This document shows positions 39,391 through 53,700 of a stretch of DNA of 64,000 bases, in pieces. Where the stretch lies: assembly GCA_034670405.1 (NCBI GenBank), contig JAXDDX010000004.1, positions 8,690,001 through 8,754,000 on the forward strand, written 5' to 3'. The stretch is from Hoplostethus atlanticus (taxonomy: Eukaryota > Chordata > Actinopteri > Trachichthyiformes > Trachichthyidae). Every line of letters begins with the position of its first letter. Position 1 is the stretch's first letter. The translations under genes and the position numbers were made by a program. Under the pieces are notes generated by a model. The model worked only from the letters and a program-made list of their open reading frames with translations, did not search any database and was not told where the DNA came from.

Positions 39391-41779
39391 CATGTCTTTC
39401 ATCCTGACAGGTGCCAGCGGCTGGTGAACCAGGCTGCCAATTGATGATGTGAGTGGGCAGAATGGACACATGGACTGGTATCAATCTGAGGTCATGTGAA
39501 AGTCCATCTGTCTGCTGGGGAGTGTTGTCTTTCTAAATGCAACTTAAGACTTAAAGTTTATATTTTACTCAGCGCTAGTAGGCAAGATGTCCGGAGCGCT
39601 TCAACCGTCATATTATACAGTGTAAGACACAGATACATGTATGCTTTCTGTCTTTCCTGCACTGTCTACAAGTCACAAAACATCATCAAGCGTAGTAGAA
39701 TCGCTGAATTTGTTTTAAATCGTATTTATTTTAATGCATTGACTTCAGTTAGTTACTTCCTGGTATGTGGATGTACAGCCCACCAGTTGGTTGATGCTTG
39801 TGTGACTTGTATGTGTGCGTGTGTGTGTGTGTGTGTGAGAGCACCAAGGCACTAGCTCTTCCATAACATACTGAATGCTACTTCATAGGTAAAGGGATAG
39901 CATTGGATATACATGCGTGCACACACACACACACACACACACACACTCAGACGTTCATTCCCTCACATTGCCGTATTTCCATTCACATGCATGCACGATG
40001 CGCTCACTCACACAAATACCCCGACTTACACTTTCCTCCATGTAAAGAGGCATGTAAACATCAACTCATTCATGTGGAGAAATGTCTCTCTGCTGTCTGT
40101 AGTCTGAAACAGAGTCTGACACAGAGCATCTTCTCCATGACAGCTTACAGAAACCCGCAGAGTGGAGTCTTTCAACCTCCCCCGTAGTCATGATCAATCT
40201 CTCAGTCCCATCACCCACACCAAGACATCCATCCTGTTTTTCTAACGTCTCCACCCCCTCTGAATACACTCCATCTCCCTCGGTACCCTTGATGCACCCT
40301 TGCCCAATTTTCTATCTCTTCACCCGCCATCACCCAATCTCAACACCGCCCCTCGTTTTTCATCTGTGTACCACAGGCGCCAGCTTGATACCGTTCCCAG
40401 CCCCCCCCCCTTTTGCACGGTGTCCCCGGTCTCGACCTTTCTTACTGGTTGTGTGCTGACCCTGCAGAAAAAGCCACGACATTCTTTCTGTTTTAATTAT
40501 TCATGTGTGATGAGAGGCACCAGCTTCTCTCCTCTGCAAGCCAAGGAAAAACGTGTGCTTCTGAATGCATGTGTGTGCGGGTGCATATGTATACTGTAGA
40601 TATATTTGTGTTAGTGTGTCTGTACTAACACTACTTGAGTATTAGAAATTGAGCATCATAGGAGGATCTCAGGATCTGCTATTTATTGAATGCATTCCAG
40701 TGCATTTGATACACATTCATTGTACCATCAAGTCCCTACTGCAGAACTACACAACCTCACTGACTACAGTTCACTGAACTCCACCAAACCTCTCCAACTC
40801 GTCCAAGTTGAAGTGATAATTCACACTGTGCAGCAACCCCCCTTCTTTCCCCAGTGACAACACTGACAACGCCACATGCTTCCTGACACCTCCAGGAGAG
40901 GCGTGAATTTAAACTCCTTACAAATTTCACCATTAGGCTGACAAATTAAATGGCTTTAAGTTGGCAGAGCGAGCCTCAAATGCTGGTATGGGACGGATGG
41001 AAGGAGATTATGGCGGCCTCGTCTCACTGCGTGGTGATGCGGGGCAGAAACGGCTAACAGTCGAAGGCGATGCAGAGCGTCACGCCTGATGTATAAAGTC
41101 TGGATGTTCATTACTCTGCATATCATCACTGAGGGCCCCGGAGCTCTCCACGCTCCTCTCGCTTATCTCGCTCACTCTATTTCTTTCTTGCACCCTCTCG
41201 CTGTCTCCTCACTGTACCGTTCTCTCTTCTCTCGGGTTGCTGAGGCTGATGAAAGACCGGGGAGCACACAGTTATCATTATCCACCCCAAAACCCCTTCA
41301 CGGGTCAGGTTTGGGACTGTCAGTCAGAATAATGGCCACTTACTGTGCCTGCTGAAAACCATGCTATAGTAGTATGGACAATAAAGCCCATCAGTGCTGC
41401 GTGCTTCTAAAATATAATGAGCTCATCAGTTTAAAACGGGAGTTGCAGTTCGACTCAGAAGGTAGGAAATAGTTTGTGTGTGTGTCAGTGTGTATGAGTC
41501 GTAAAGAGAGAGAATGAAAGAAGTAAATGAACATGAAAAAGCACGTTAAATTGTCTTTGTGTATGTGTGTGTGTGTGTGTGCGGCTCGGCTATCTATTTC
41601 CTCTCTAATCCCCCTCCAAAAACACCTGCATGACACCATGACTCAGACAGTTCACCTCCTCATCTCCATGGCGACGCCACTCCTCCCGCCAGGCGCCAGG
41701 GTCACCCACTCGGGCTGGCTCATTAGGGCTGTTGTCACGTCGACCATGCCAACCCCTGGGTGCCTTTGAGGACGACACC

Positions 41780-41836
41780 GTGTGTGTGTGTGTGTGTGTG
41801 TGTCCTTGTATGTCTGTGTGTATAGGCGCACGTGTG

Positions 41837-41878
<42 letters not shown>
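41780..41878. repeat. compound (GT)n microsatellite
   Basis: Two GT arrays (41780-41802, 41840-41878) with a GT-rich spacer. Confidence 0.9.
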
Positions 41879-41882
<4 letters not shown>

Positions 41883-42038
41883 TGCCGTTCATAATCAGAT
41901 GTAGTAATCAAAGGGTGGGGCGGCGCTGTGTTGTCAGCAGTTGATTGTTGTCACACCGAGGTTCAATCCCACATCCCTCAGAAAACGAACAGAGATATGG
42001 GAGGCGTGGCGGGTGAATTTCATCTTTGCATCACCCTC

Positions 42039-42069
<31 letters not shown>

Positions 42070-42537
42070 CACCCCGCCCCCTCCCTGTAGGGCACACAAA
42101 GAGAGGCTTCTGAGGAAAGTTAAGTGAGATTGATTGGTTTAGATGATTTCAGAGCAGCGTTCGCCAAAGGGCTGCAGTGATAGCAGCAGTGAGAGGCTGA
42201 GAAGGAGCTGTATGGCCGCAGTGCTCGTTGGTACAGTGAAGTACACGCTCTTTGTCTTTTACATTTCATCAGCACAGACAGACACACAGACACATCCGCG
42301 TGGAGTTCGACGTCATCTGAGGACATCAAACAGACAAATGAAAGCTGGAATTCACAAAAGGAAGGAAAAGTATTTGGAGTTTGGAGCATTTAATTCTGCC
42401 TGTAATGAATGTATCTCTTTGTCATTTGCTCAGGGCTCGTCTCAACCTCTGGGGTCTTGTCTTTACTTATTAATCAGCTGCAAATTTGTCGACGTGGCAG
42501 AGCCTGCTCAATAATAGATGGGAGAGAAATCATGTGA

Positions 42538-42576
<39 letters not shown>

Positions 42577-44110
42577 CCAATGCAATAAACCTGTTCATAC
42601 CAGCTGTTCAAAAAATAAATGAGAGACGGAAACAAAAACATTCACCCAATTTCCAACCTGAGGAGCAGGGGTTAAGACTACCAGGAGATCACGTCTCCTT
42701 GGAGCTGTTCTTATTCCAGCCTGCCCCCCAGCTCCGTCAGGCAATCAGGTGAGCTAGGTAGGTAATCTAGCAATCTGCAGTGAGAGTGAGATTGCGTGAG
42801 CAGTACCCTCGTCTTACCTCACCAATCAATCATCAACCCGTCACTTTTAATTATCTGGGATTTGGACCAATCACTAGACGGCGTCATTGAAGCACCGCCT
42901 GCCACAGAAACAACTGTGTTACAACATTACCTGTTTGAGAGTCATTTCTGCTTGGCTTGTCGTCCAGCTACCTTCCACTGTTCAATAGCACATTATATAG
43001 TGTTATACAGACTTTCATCCTTTTTCAAGGAATTAGAAATTGGTTGTAAATGTACATTTATAAATGTGTATGTATGTACACTGCTCTTCAAAGGTTTGAT
43101 GACATCTTGCCTTTAATGTAATGTTTGATTTTCTCTGTTTTCAATTAAGTAAGCAAAAAAGCAAAAACGTAAGCAAAGGTTTTGTTAAGGTTATTGCAAA
43201 CCGACAAAGAAAACATGCTTATTTATTAAAAACATTTTCAAAAGCGTCCCAAAATTTTTTGTAACCCTGGCCTGTGAGAGTAGGATGTACAGTGCACAAT
43301 TAGTATCACAGGTGTAACTGCAACGTGTTGGGAGCCTTCATAAGGCAGGTTAGCTGCGCTGGTATTGTTCAGTGGCTGACCGTGCATCCCATGTATTGGT
43401 AACCAACCAAACTGACAGAAGGAAATATTTTAAAAGGGTCAAAATTACAAACTAATCAAAGATCTCTATGCTGTATCAAGGGCAGGTAAACACAACTGTA
43501 AGCAATACCAGGGTATCAATTGGATTTTCAAAGCTCTCTCTCTCTCTCTATATATATATATGTGTATTGTAATAGGATGGGCTGCCATTTCCACATATTA
43601 CAAACACACAAACTAGCCAGTCCTGTGGCGTGTTCCTCTGAATAGAGCTGACTGTAGAGCTGCGTTAGCCAGCCTCCAGAGTGGATGCGCTCTGACACTG
43701 TCTCTTCCAGGGCCTCATGCAGGGAGGCTCAGCTCCCCTCAGAATGGCCTGAAAGCTTGTCACTGGGCCGCCTGTCAGCACACAGCCAGGCCGGGGACAT
43801 GTGATGTACCGCATGAGGATCGGGGGAAAGATGGGAGGAAGGATGGATGGAGGGAGGAAGAGAAGGAGGATGAAAACAGGTGAAAACAACACATGTGCTA
43901 GGGGAGGGAAACTGTGACGGGTACAACCATTACAGTGTTTATTAGTCTCATTACACCCAAGATGTTTGTGTATAACAGTGTCCTTAACTGAAGACAATGA
44001 GGGTAGATACCAAGACATCACAGACACACAGTAGCCAGACCCCACTGGGTGACAGGATATTATTACACTTGTCATAATCTGCTATATGGGAACATTATTA
44101 GACTATTTTT

Positions 44111-44166
44111 ACAATCATACTCAGGACATACTGTCATGTACAACAGTATGTCCTGAGTACGATTGT
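44111..44166. repeat. 56-nt hairpin (inverted repeat)
   Basis: 24-bp arms (acaatcatactcaggacata, then ctgt, and its complement) carry one mismatch around the 8-base loop catgtaca. The mismatch is A-C in + strand RNA but a G-U wobble in minus-strand RNA, so the minus transcript would pair along the whole stem. Confidence 0.85.
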
Positions 44167-46507
44167 CTCGCTAAGCACATTTTAATTAAATCCTGCCATG
44201 TCGTATAATTACAACACGCTTCAAAAACATTTTTTTTTAAATCATTTTTGGAAAGTGGGGATTTTTTTCTCCCTTTTCAGAACGGGTATAAGCATTTCTG
44301 GTTCAATTACATGCAGGCAAGAGGAGAACAATGTTCCTTTTGGCACTTTGAAATGCCTGCACTCGTCCTCATTAAACGTACCTGACTGGATTCACACAGC
44401 CGAATTCCCCATTATCACTTACTGTACATGGACTATCACATCCACACCCTGCTGAGAGTCTCTTTATAGCAGGCCTTACTCTGTCCTCTCATTTGTTGTA
44501 AGTAAACAGGCAGCTCTGACTGACGTCCCTTCCATCGCAGTGATGAGAGCGAGGAGGGTTTTATTCTGGAACGCAACGCCCAAATTGCTTAGCAACAACA
44601 GTGGTTGTCATCTCTGGATCGCGTTCACCACCTCAAGAGAGAGCACCTGTAATACTCTGCATCGTGACATCCTCCTTCCAGTTGTCATGTTAGACTCTAA
44701 AAACAGAACATCTGTGTGTGTGTGGGTGTGTGTTTCACTCTCTGTATGTGTGTGTGTATAGATGTTTGTGTGTGTGTGCATCAGACACACAGCATCAGAA
44801 CGTGATATGATTATCCAGGTTTGCCGCAGTCCAGCCCATAATCAACTAACACAGGGAGTGTAGGTGACTGGCCTACGATCTCCGGCGGTTTGGGAGCGCT
44901 CCAGCCACTCTGGAGGCACTCTGCACCATTTGTTGCCCTAATTAAGAATTCATTGGCCACTAACGATGAGTTCTGACCTCCATTCCCTGCTCCTCTCTCT
45001 CCCCCTGTAGTGTAGTAAATCAGCCTGGAGTGATAGGCTGGGCACACACACACACACATGCACAGACACACACACACACACAAAGTTATCGGTATACGCT
45101 GGAATCAGGCAGCAGGAAGAAGAAGTAGTGGAAGAGAGAGAGAGAGGAGAAAGTGAAGGAGGGAGGAGAGGCCAGTTGGCCAGGCTCCAAAGCCGGCCAT
45201 AAAGATGCCGAGTAAGGCCGGCATTAATATTGAACCTCGGGGAACGCCTCCGGTACTGATAAACACATCAACTGTCTGGCTGTATATTGCTATCTGTTGC
45301 ACTCTGCTGTATACACCGCTATTATCCCTCTGGGAGACGGGCACGCCGCTAATCTCCCCCTGCGGTGACACTTACACCTCCACATTCTCCTTATCGTTGA
45401 AATCCTGAACCCTGTTATTATCACTATTGTCTTCATCCCAGGTAGTGATGCAGCGACTGCAGCTGTGATCCAACACGCACACCAGAATGATCCTGTCTTC
45501 CTGCTTAGCGTTGTTGAACTTCCACTAAGAGCTCACACAGAAACAAACTATTAACCAAACAGTGCACCCACCGGGATGTTGTCATAGTTACATGACTGTG
45601 CAGTGCAGTGCCATGTCCGCATTATCGTGTGTGCAGACCATCACTTATCCATCAGATACAGCACTTCAGCCTGATAAAATGTATGCTTTGTGACGTCTCA
45701 ACTGTTTGGATGAGTTATCGCTGTCTTTATGTTTTTGGACTTCAACCTCCTAATCTGAACCGGAGTCAGAATCTGTCAGAGATGTTGCGGAGGCTCCTAT
45801 TGCTGCCGATGGCAGAAAACAAACCCACTGCCAGAACAACGTCAACTGATTTAAACTGCCAAGGCTTTCCTGTCAGCACCAGGCAGGGCCGGGGCCAGGG
45901 CTGGATATGCTCGGCTGAATATGAACAGGACAGATTTCTCATTCACGCAATATGACAATGACAGATCCTTTAGTGCCTCACTTGCGTGCGCACGTCCGAA
46001 AGCACGCTTATAAATGCACACATGCAAGCAAAAACTGTCCCCCCCACAATCACCCACCCATCAACCGACCCACACACACACACACCCTGCCCTGCATGAT
46101 AGATGAGAAAAGACACAAAGGTCGGCAGTCAGCAGGGCTTCACTTAGATAGGACTGGGTTTCTTTTACATCACCTTGGCTTATGGAGCTGGAGCCGCACT
46201 AAAGCAACCCCCTCCACAGCCTACATAACAAACAGGTCAGGGATCTGTTTCAAGGGGGTACAGCCAACGCTACTCTGAAAGGCTTACAGTTTTTTCTCCA
46301 GCGCTATTTAACCTGCACAGTGCCGTCCACCGTGACGATGCAATAGCTTCTCGTTTCCCCTCTTCTGGCATGTGAAGAAGGGATCCAATGTGGTGGTGGG
46401 CGACATTTCTCTTGTCCCTGTCTGCAGATCAGCACTCTCGTCAGTGTGATGGTATATGGTATATATTCTGGGGGTTGCAATGTACAGAACACACCATTCA
46501 CACATAT

Positions 46508-46546
<39 letters not shown>

Positions 46547-49500
46547 ATTGCACATTCTTGTCACAGAGAGGGCGAGGTGACTGGTCATCACACTCATTGA
46601 TCCACTGCCTTTACTGTACTGCAGCCACACACCATGCACTGCTGGGGAAGCAAAGAGGGAAGTGCACTGGAACCATGTGGGATCTACTGTATTGTTAAAA
46701 TAGATTGTGTGTATAAGTGTAAAACCTTGTCATCGTTAATAATTTTCAGGTTGGCAATGTCAAACTGAAATTCATGCAAAGGTCATTGTAAAGTCATTGC
46801 TTCCTCAGTGTGGATTTACAAGAACAAGGAAATAGAACATGTTGCAGGGCAGATAGTATCAGCGCTGTCCTTAAATTACTGTTACCTTAGTCTCAATCGC
46901 ACAAACAGCACAGAGCCTGACTGTGGTTAAAGCTGCTCTAACAGGCCTGACTTCAGGTCGAGGGGTCAGGGACAGGATGAAGGCAAGGCAACATGAGAAT
47001 CGGAAAACACTGATGACCTTAGTTTGACATTTGACTACAGGCTTAGCTGATAAAATAAGAATGACCTTTTGTTGGCAGTCTTTCTCACTTGTCTGTTGTC
47101 TGTCCTGGGTCTACCGTATACAAGCCCACACTGAAAACCCATGATGAAAGCTCACATTTAATCTCAGGCCAAATAGTGACACTGCAGCAGTAAACAAGAA
47201 TATATCTCTTGACTAAGTGGGCCCAAGCCTGTACAAAGTCTTCACAACATTGTGGGTTGGAGTCTGGTTTGTCTCCACTGTATAAAGAACAAACACCATG
47301 GTAAAGCAAACTTCCTCTGTGGTTGTTCTTTTTGTTGTTGTTGCTGCCAGCTCAACCCTTATCCCTCTTATGGCAAGGGGCCAAGGCAGGGCATGATCAA
47401 GCATGTGATCAACATGGCAGCCCTCAAGAGTAACCACTAGCCAAACAGGTGCTTCTCCAGAGGGACTAAGGCGCATGCAGGGAGTACGAGTTCAAAAGGC
47501 AATAGGCTTGGCAACCTGGGGAGTTTACCATCTGAAGAAGGATGAGTCGAGATCTTTACACCAGCCGGGGTTACCACTCCCTGTGTCTTGTCAGGCTTTT
47601 GACACCTTGTTGCTCAGTTGGCGGTGCTATGTAACATGGAGAACACACGGTTGGCACAGGAGGACGTGACTGCTTGTCCACTAATCTGCCAGTTGAACAA
47701 TGTGGAATCCAGCCTTGCATCAATCACATTATATATATATACTACACAAAACAGTACAGGACATCTGAGGTATCCGATTAAGGATGACAATAAGCATTAG
47801 ACTGAATGAAAGCAAATGATGTCAACGAATACGAGCTTTGGCGGTGTCTGAGAAGACGTGCGCTGCTACGTGTCAACTCACACTCATCAACTGGTCGGGG
47901 GGTGTTCACTGAAGTGTCTTCGCCCGTTTCCCCGACCGTGGATTAGCGAATCAAGGAGACAGAGATCTTCTTCACCATGACATGTCATTCTGGTGAGATA
48001 GACGGGGTAATTAGTGCTTAGTGCCAGCATCCAGGGCAGATCCACTGACTGGTGGGAACCCACTGGGAGAGAGAGAGGAGGAAGCTAGCTGACTGGCCCA
48101 GAGGCTGACTGACAGCGAAGAGGAAGATCGAGAGAGGGAAGGAGAGAGAGAGAAAGAAAGAGAGAGAGGCAAATAATAATGAGTTGCAGCTCTAGGCCTC
48201 TCTGTTTTTCACTTCTTCCCCTTTTTCTCCCCTCCTCCTACCTCGGCATCGTGTCGGGGGCGATGGGCCTCCAGTGCTATGATGTCCCTTTTTACTGCAT
48301 ATAAGCGTCTGTTGTGACTGCATGGGGAGGCGGAGGGGGACCGCCACTGAGAAACGCACATTACAATAACACCCATTTTTTCTCATGTATTATGGATGTC
48401 CAGTCAGCATATTCACTTCCCAGATAATGGGAGTGTGTGCAGAGGCAGTGCGCTCACATGGAAGGCCCGTTGTGCATGTGCAGTCAACGACAAATTTAAG
48501 AGATTATGTTCAGTGTGCGTATAAGGGAGGCTAACTACAAACGATTCTAATTCAACCAAAAAGCAAAACAATTTTTTTCATCTTTCGCGACACTGATTCA
48601 ACGTTATCAAGGACAGGCAGCCAATTACAAGCAAACATGCACTCTCTGCACAAAGAAGAGTGGGTGATAAAAACATCTAGAGATCTAACAAAATGTTCTG
48701 ATTAGCAAAAACTAAAATGAATAGGATTTGCCCCCTGCAGCTGCACATCCACGTAAATAGCCACTTAGCCGTTACAGGTGCTTACAGGTGTAGTATAGAT
48801 GATAAGACAGGTGATCTACCTCTTCATCTAGTCCCCCTAAGGAGCCTGGATGCTGACTGACACCATAGTTCAGCATAATGAAAGGTCAGTGTGACAGAGA
48901 CCCTCCCTCCTGGGAACACAGTGACAAGGAGGTGTAAGTTACTGTGTAGTGCATGTGTGTGTGTGTGTGTGTATGACATGTGATTAGTTGTGTGTGTGTG
49001 TGTGTAGCATGTGTGTGATATGAGTCAGTCGTGTGTGGGTGTGTTTAGGTGTGTCGCTGTAGGTTGCCAGGCTGCTTAAACAGCACATCGTGATTAACCT
49101 GTCAGTCTGGTGGTATTAAGGCCATCACTCCAATCCCCACATATCCATCAGAGTACCGGGACCGGGATTTATAACGCTGGCCCCAGCCTGGCAGGTTAAG
49201 GCTGGGGTCCCGGTGAGTGAGGGGCCCCTGTTGTTGGCTGACTTATGGCCTGCGCTGCTATTTGGCCTGAGATTCATGGCCGCCTTCTCCAGGATCCTTC
49301 ACTACCTCGGGCCTGATGAAAATCCTGTGATCAATAAACAAATAGGAACTAAAAGGGCAGCCAGGATGTTAATTTATTGGCATGTGGGACTGGCCAGAGC
49401 CTTGGTGGTGCGGGACTCTGGATCACGGTGTTCAATCAATCCTGGGGCTGGACGCCGGCTGAGCTGCTCCCGTTTAAACCGAACACCAGGGCATGGGAGG

Positions 49501-52500
49501 TCTTTAACACCCGATAACTGTTTATTACATTGCACTTAAAACCTATTTAGCTTGGCCTGCTGGAAATCATGTTTTAAGCTAAGATGCCCCAACTTTTAAT
49601 GTGTGGAATTCCAGCTAAAGGGAATCCCAATAACAAGGACAATAAAATAAAACAAGTGAAAACTAATCATTCATTTAACATCATAGTGTTAACACTATCA
49701 GTAACACTAACACTACACTGGCTTGCTGCTCAACAAAGATCTACTGCCTAGCAAAAAAGCAACCATGCCTAACTACCACCAACCTTAGCTAGAATCCAAC
49801 AATATGAAATCAAAACATTTCGCTCTCTCTACACTATAATGACTATATACCTAAACAAGCGGTCTAACCAAACAATTATAGCCTAGCTACAGCTGACAGA
49901 AACAAGGCTATTAGTTAGCTAGTTAGTAAGTTAGCTATGAACAAAAGCCCACAAAAAAAAATTCAAGCTTTGAAAATCAGCCATGTCTTGTTATCATGTT
50001 AGCTACTAGACAAATATTTGCTGTTGCTTACCAAACAAAGCTAACAGAAACCAAAGACAACATCGCTACAAGAGCTTACCTTATCAGAAGTTGACCAAAT
50101 TTGCTTAAAATACACAAAATATACAAAATCCACAACAGCCGCAGCAGGAGTTGCTACTCATGAGCCATCTGCTGGCCTGTAAAGACTCCTAGCAAAGAGA
50201 CTTCGGACATGTGATTCATGAAAATGTGAAAAAACGGACAGACTTCGTGATAAATAAAAATATAGATTCTTGACTATCTAGCAACCATAAAAATGTGGCA
50301 ACTGCTTAAAGATATTTGTGCCGGGCCAATAAAAATAATGTGATAAAAATACTGAGGAAAAGTAAAAACTCTTGATTGAAATCTTGCAAGGGTAAATGTA
50401 AGTGTAAGCAACAATGTATGAATGAATCCTGGTAGAGATGATCTATCTCTGAAACATAGCGAGGGACTCTGATGATCAAACTCAAATCTGCCCATTTGTC
50501 TATGAGCAGAAGATTGATCGAATCAACAAATTACAGCTGTCAGATAACTGCAGGATTCATGGTCACTAAATCAGAGCAGTAAAAGATTAATATTCAGGCT
50601 ACAGGCTGATCCCTCACTGGAAATCACTTGCTCCTCTGGCAGCAGAAACATGTATGACCTGGACCAGGACTCTATTTGATTACATACTCACTTAATCACA
50701 AGACCACACAGACCACTCAGACCTTCACGTTTCTTCCCAATCAATTTTATTCAGTGGTTTTGATCCATTTCATGTTGATGTAGACATGACGCTACAGAGA
50801 GGTGATTTATGACAGCATTTATGGGAAATGCATAAAGGCACTATATGTCTGAAATGTACCCTCATAAAATCATCTGGTTGCTTGCCAGTTCATGGATTAA
50901 CATCTTGGAATAATGATGAACAACATTAAGATCGTAGTATCTTAATTTCATTGAGGGTGGCATCATAAAACGTTGATGAGCCAATGAGCGCTCAACTCAT
51001 GTCACGTCCCATCATGCATTAAGCTCTGCGGTTGGTGGAGAGCCTTGCACTCAAAACTGCAATATTTCTGTGGCTTGTGCGCTGGTCAAAACTGGCAGAT
51101 CCAACTTGTCTCAAACCCAGCTAACGTCTTTCCTTGGCAAATCCAAGAATACCAAGTTGATCTTTCCAAACTGTCTCGGAGAAACCAAACTTCTCATGAA
51201 AGCCAGCAAAGAGAAGCATCCTCACAGTTTGAGATGGGCCGTGAGCTTGATGTCACCTGTGTGATCCATCAAGAAAGCAGTTCCTCTTCCCATCTGTTTC
51301 AACCATCTCTGCTACCACCAACTGTATATTCAGTGACATCCCCATCTTTACCTTAGCTATACTGCATTTTGATGTGGCATCCCTCTATTATAGTTTTGAT
51401 CTCCTGAATCTCCTGCCCTGGCTTGCAACCATACTCCCTCAGCAAAGAAGGGGCAGGGAGGGGACGACTCTGTTTTTGTTTACCCCGTCATGGAGCCACA
51501 ATCCCTCAATCCATATTTGTGAAATTGCAAATTGGCAAAGGATAAGAGGGAGGGATTTGGATGCATCTAGACAGCCATTGTGTTAGAGGAGCACAGGGAA
51601 TGCCACACAGAGCCTCGCTTCTATATCTGCACACCACCGATTCAGTGCCATCAATAGAAAACACAACAGAGGCAAACATTTTGGAAAAAGATGTGCATGT
51701 GGGTGTACGCATGCCCGATACAGGAAACCCATTAAGCACTGCATTTGTTTAAAAGACCGTAAAATAAGGCCTGAATGCTGATTCCCATTTACCAAGATCT
51801 CCAATTACGCTCATTGGCTAAGGAGGAGAAATTCATTAAAACTAATACAAACTGTGACAGGATCAAATCCCTTAGATGTGACCAACAGCTGCAGGGGGAT
51901 TTGTGCTCCCTCTCACCACTCGTTATGGGTTTAATTCATTAGCCGCTTCTGGAGATCCTCAATATTAAATCTACAGAAATTAATCTTTCTTTGTCTCTTT
52001 CCTAAAGGATGGAAGAAGATCTCTCTCAGGTAATTCCCCTTATTTGCCCATTTGCTACTGCACCAAAGAGTTGCACCAAAACAATGAGAGTGCATTCAAG
52101 TTCACGCTGGCAGCTTCAGGACAACTTCTGCACTATATGGGCTCTCAATAACAATTCTGCTGCTATCATATCTACACAGCATCTGAAAGCTCAGGAATCT
52201 CTATTTTATTGTGGAAAAAAAAGGCCTCAGAACGACATTAAGCTCTTTACATCAAAGCGAAGAGTAAATGGTTTTCTGGCGGCTTTTCTCTGTGGAGAGG
52301 GAGGAGAAGAGGCTGATAAAGCACGGCAGAATTGCACCGCAGGACACGGTGAGATTGAGATATCGACCTAATAATGTACAGAGGGCCCCCTTGATGTACC
52401 ATCTCTCTTGGTCTGTCTTTATCTCTTGTGATTCTCTATCTCTCTGCTTCCTTCTCCTTCGGTTTCTGTCGCTCGCTCTCTCTCTCTAGGCCTCATTTTG

Positions 52501-53040
52501 CATCTCCCGGGAGGCTGGAGGAACTTCGGAAAGTGCACTCATCTCTTCCACTGAGTGGCTCCCAAAATCAGCTCGTCCTTCAGGTACTGACACTACTCCA
52601 AAGCCCAAGGAGAAGAAGAGAAAGAGAGAGATAGATGGAGGGAGGATAAGTGTATAAAGAGAGAGTAACAGAGTAAAGACAGATAGGAAAGAAGAAGAAA
52701 GAAAGAGTATGTGAAGCGAGGAGGAGAAGAGGAAGAGAGTGGATGCCTGTACTCTACAGTAAGTGACTCACCAAGCTCAGTGGGAGCAGAGGAAGGACAA
52801 GCAGGAGATAAATATGGCAGGAAGTCACCTGGTGCCCTGCCATGTTTTCTCACACACTTCCTCTCGTTTCTGCAAATAGTAGCTCGGAGACAACACACAG
52901 CAAACACGCAAACTCACATCAAACCTACACTCTCCCTACTCAGTATGTATTGAAACCACTTTGTTGTGTAAATATCACACGGGTAACATGTGATATATCA
53001 TTCTTTTTTATTATTTTACTTTTATTATTTTTATCCTGTC
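44167..53040. other. non-coding
   Basis: No gene is supported. Contains (AC)n at 46512-46541 and smaller GT/AC runs (44713-44780, 45042-45081, 48955-49015), purine-rich sequence at 48066-48170 and 52610-52740, and a (TA)n run at 47732-47741. Segments 45180-45400, 47820-48060 and 49120-49560 are complex unique sequence. Confidence 0.6.
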
Positions 53041-53126
53041 TTGAAGATGACAATTGACTTATGTAGCTACATCTTCTCTATGAAAAGTGCTATATAAATA
53101 AAGTTTATTATTATTATTATTATTAT
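53041..53126 (+). mobile_element. LINE/SINE-type 3' tail with (ATT)n end
   Basis: The sequence gaaaagtgctatataaataa, then agtttattattattattatt, is the 3' tail of a common fish retroelement ('gcgctatataaataaagtttattatt'). Only the tail is recognisable. Confidence 0.65.
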
Positions 53127-53224
53127 AGCCCTTAACCACGGTTAGTCTCAAAGAGCTTCACAATGCCCAATGGTGTGAGAACAATTAATGGTGGCGCATG
53201 ACACCCCCCAGCCTTGGACCCTTG

Positions 53225-53700
53225 GGGACCCTTGGACAACAGGGATCTGAGTCCATACTGACTCGATAGCAGCGCCACGCAGTTCCTGCAGATTTTTTGC
53301 ACATTCATACTGCAAATATCCAATTCCACCTCATACCAAAACCTCTATTGGGTTGATATTTGGCGACTGCAGGCCACTGGAGTAAACTGGAGTCACTGTC
53401 ATGTTACTGGAACTATCTTGAGATGATCGTTGTTTCATAACATGACACATCGTCCTCCTGGAAGTATCCAATTGAAAAAAAACTTGGTACACAGGGTCTA
53501 ATGTGTGCCCAGTACACCACCAGCAGCCTGTACCATTGACACCAGGCAGGATGGATCCATGGATTTATGCTGTTAACTCCAAATTCTGACCCTGTCATCA
53601 GCATGTCACAACAGAAGCTGTGATTCGTTGGACCAGGTGACATTTTTCCACTGTTTTTGATGATCGCGTGCTGATTTCAGCCTCATCTTCTTCCTCAAAA
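53225..53700 (-). mobile_element. Tc1/mariner-type transposase fossil, inverted
   Basis: On the minus strand the order of pieces is: a 'WSDES'-like region, a WIHPAWCQWYRLLVVY stretch, WAHIRPCVP, then GYFQEDDVSCYETTIIS (the family pattern GYFQQDNAPCH, second catalytic Asp), and later LQWPAVAKYQPNRG where an active copy has LQWP..SPDLNPIE. The third acidic residue is gone and frames shift, so it is dead. It is the same family as the fossil at 6268-6545 and preserves the complementary 3' part. Confidence 0.8.

Larger units (their letters stand above)
37642..44110. other. non-coding with many microsatellites
   Basis: (GT)n 38762-38788, (GA)n 38819-38850, (AC)n 39239-39292, (CT)n 39345-39387, (CA)n 39920-39946, (GT)n 41562-41580, 41780-41802 and 41840-41878, (CA)n 42043-42069 and 42543-42573. 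A weak Tc1-type end (tacactgctcttcaaaggtt) lies at 43077. Segments 40905-41070 and about 36950-37180 are complex unique sequence. No gene is seen. Confidence 0.6.

Noticed and set aside
43077..43330. Possible Tc1-type element starting tacactgctcttcaaaggtt
   Set aside because: Only one end resembles a transposon terminus, and no matching inverted end or transposase remnant was found.
52000..52031. Apparent 22-base microexon between ctttcctaaag and gtaatt
   Set aside because: Chance splice-like signals; no neighbouring exons of a gene to join.
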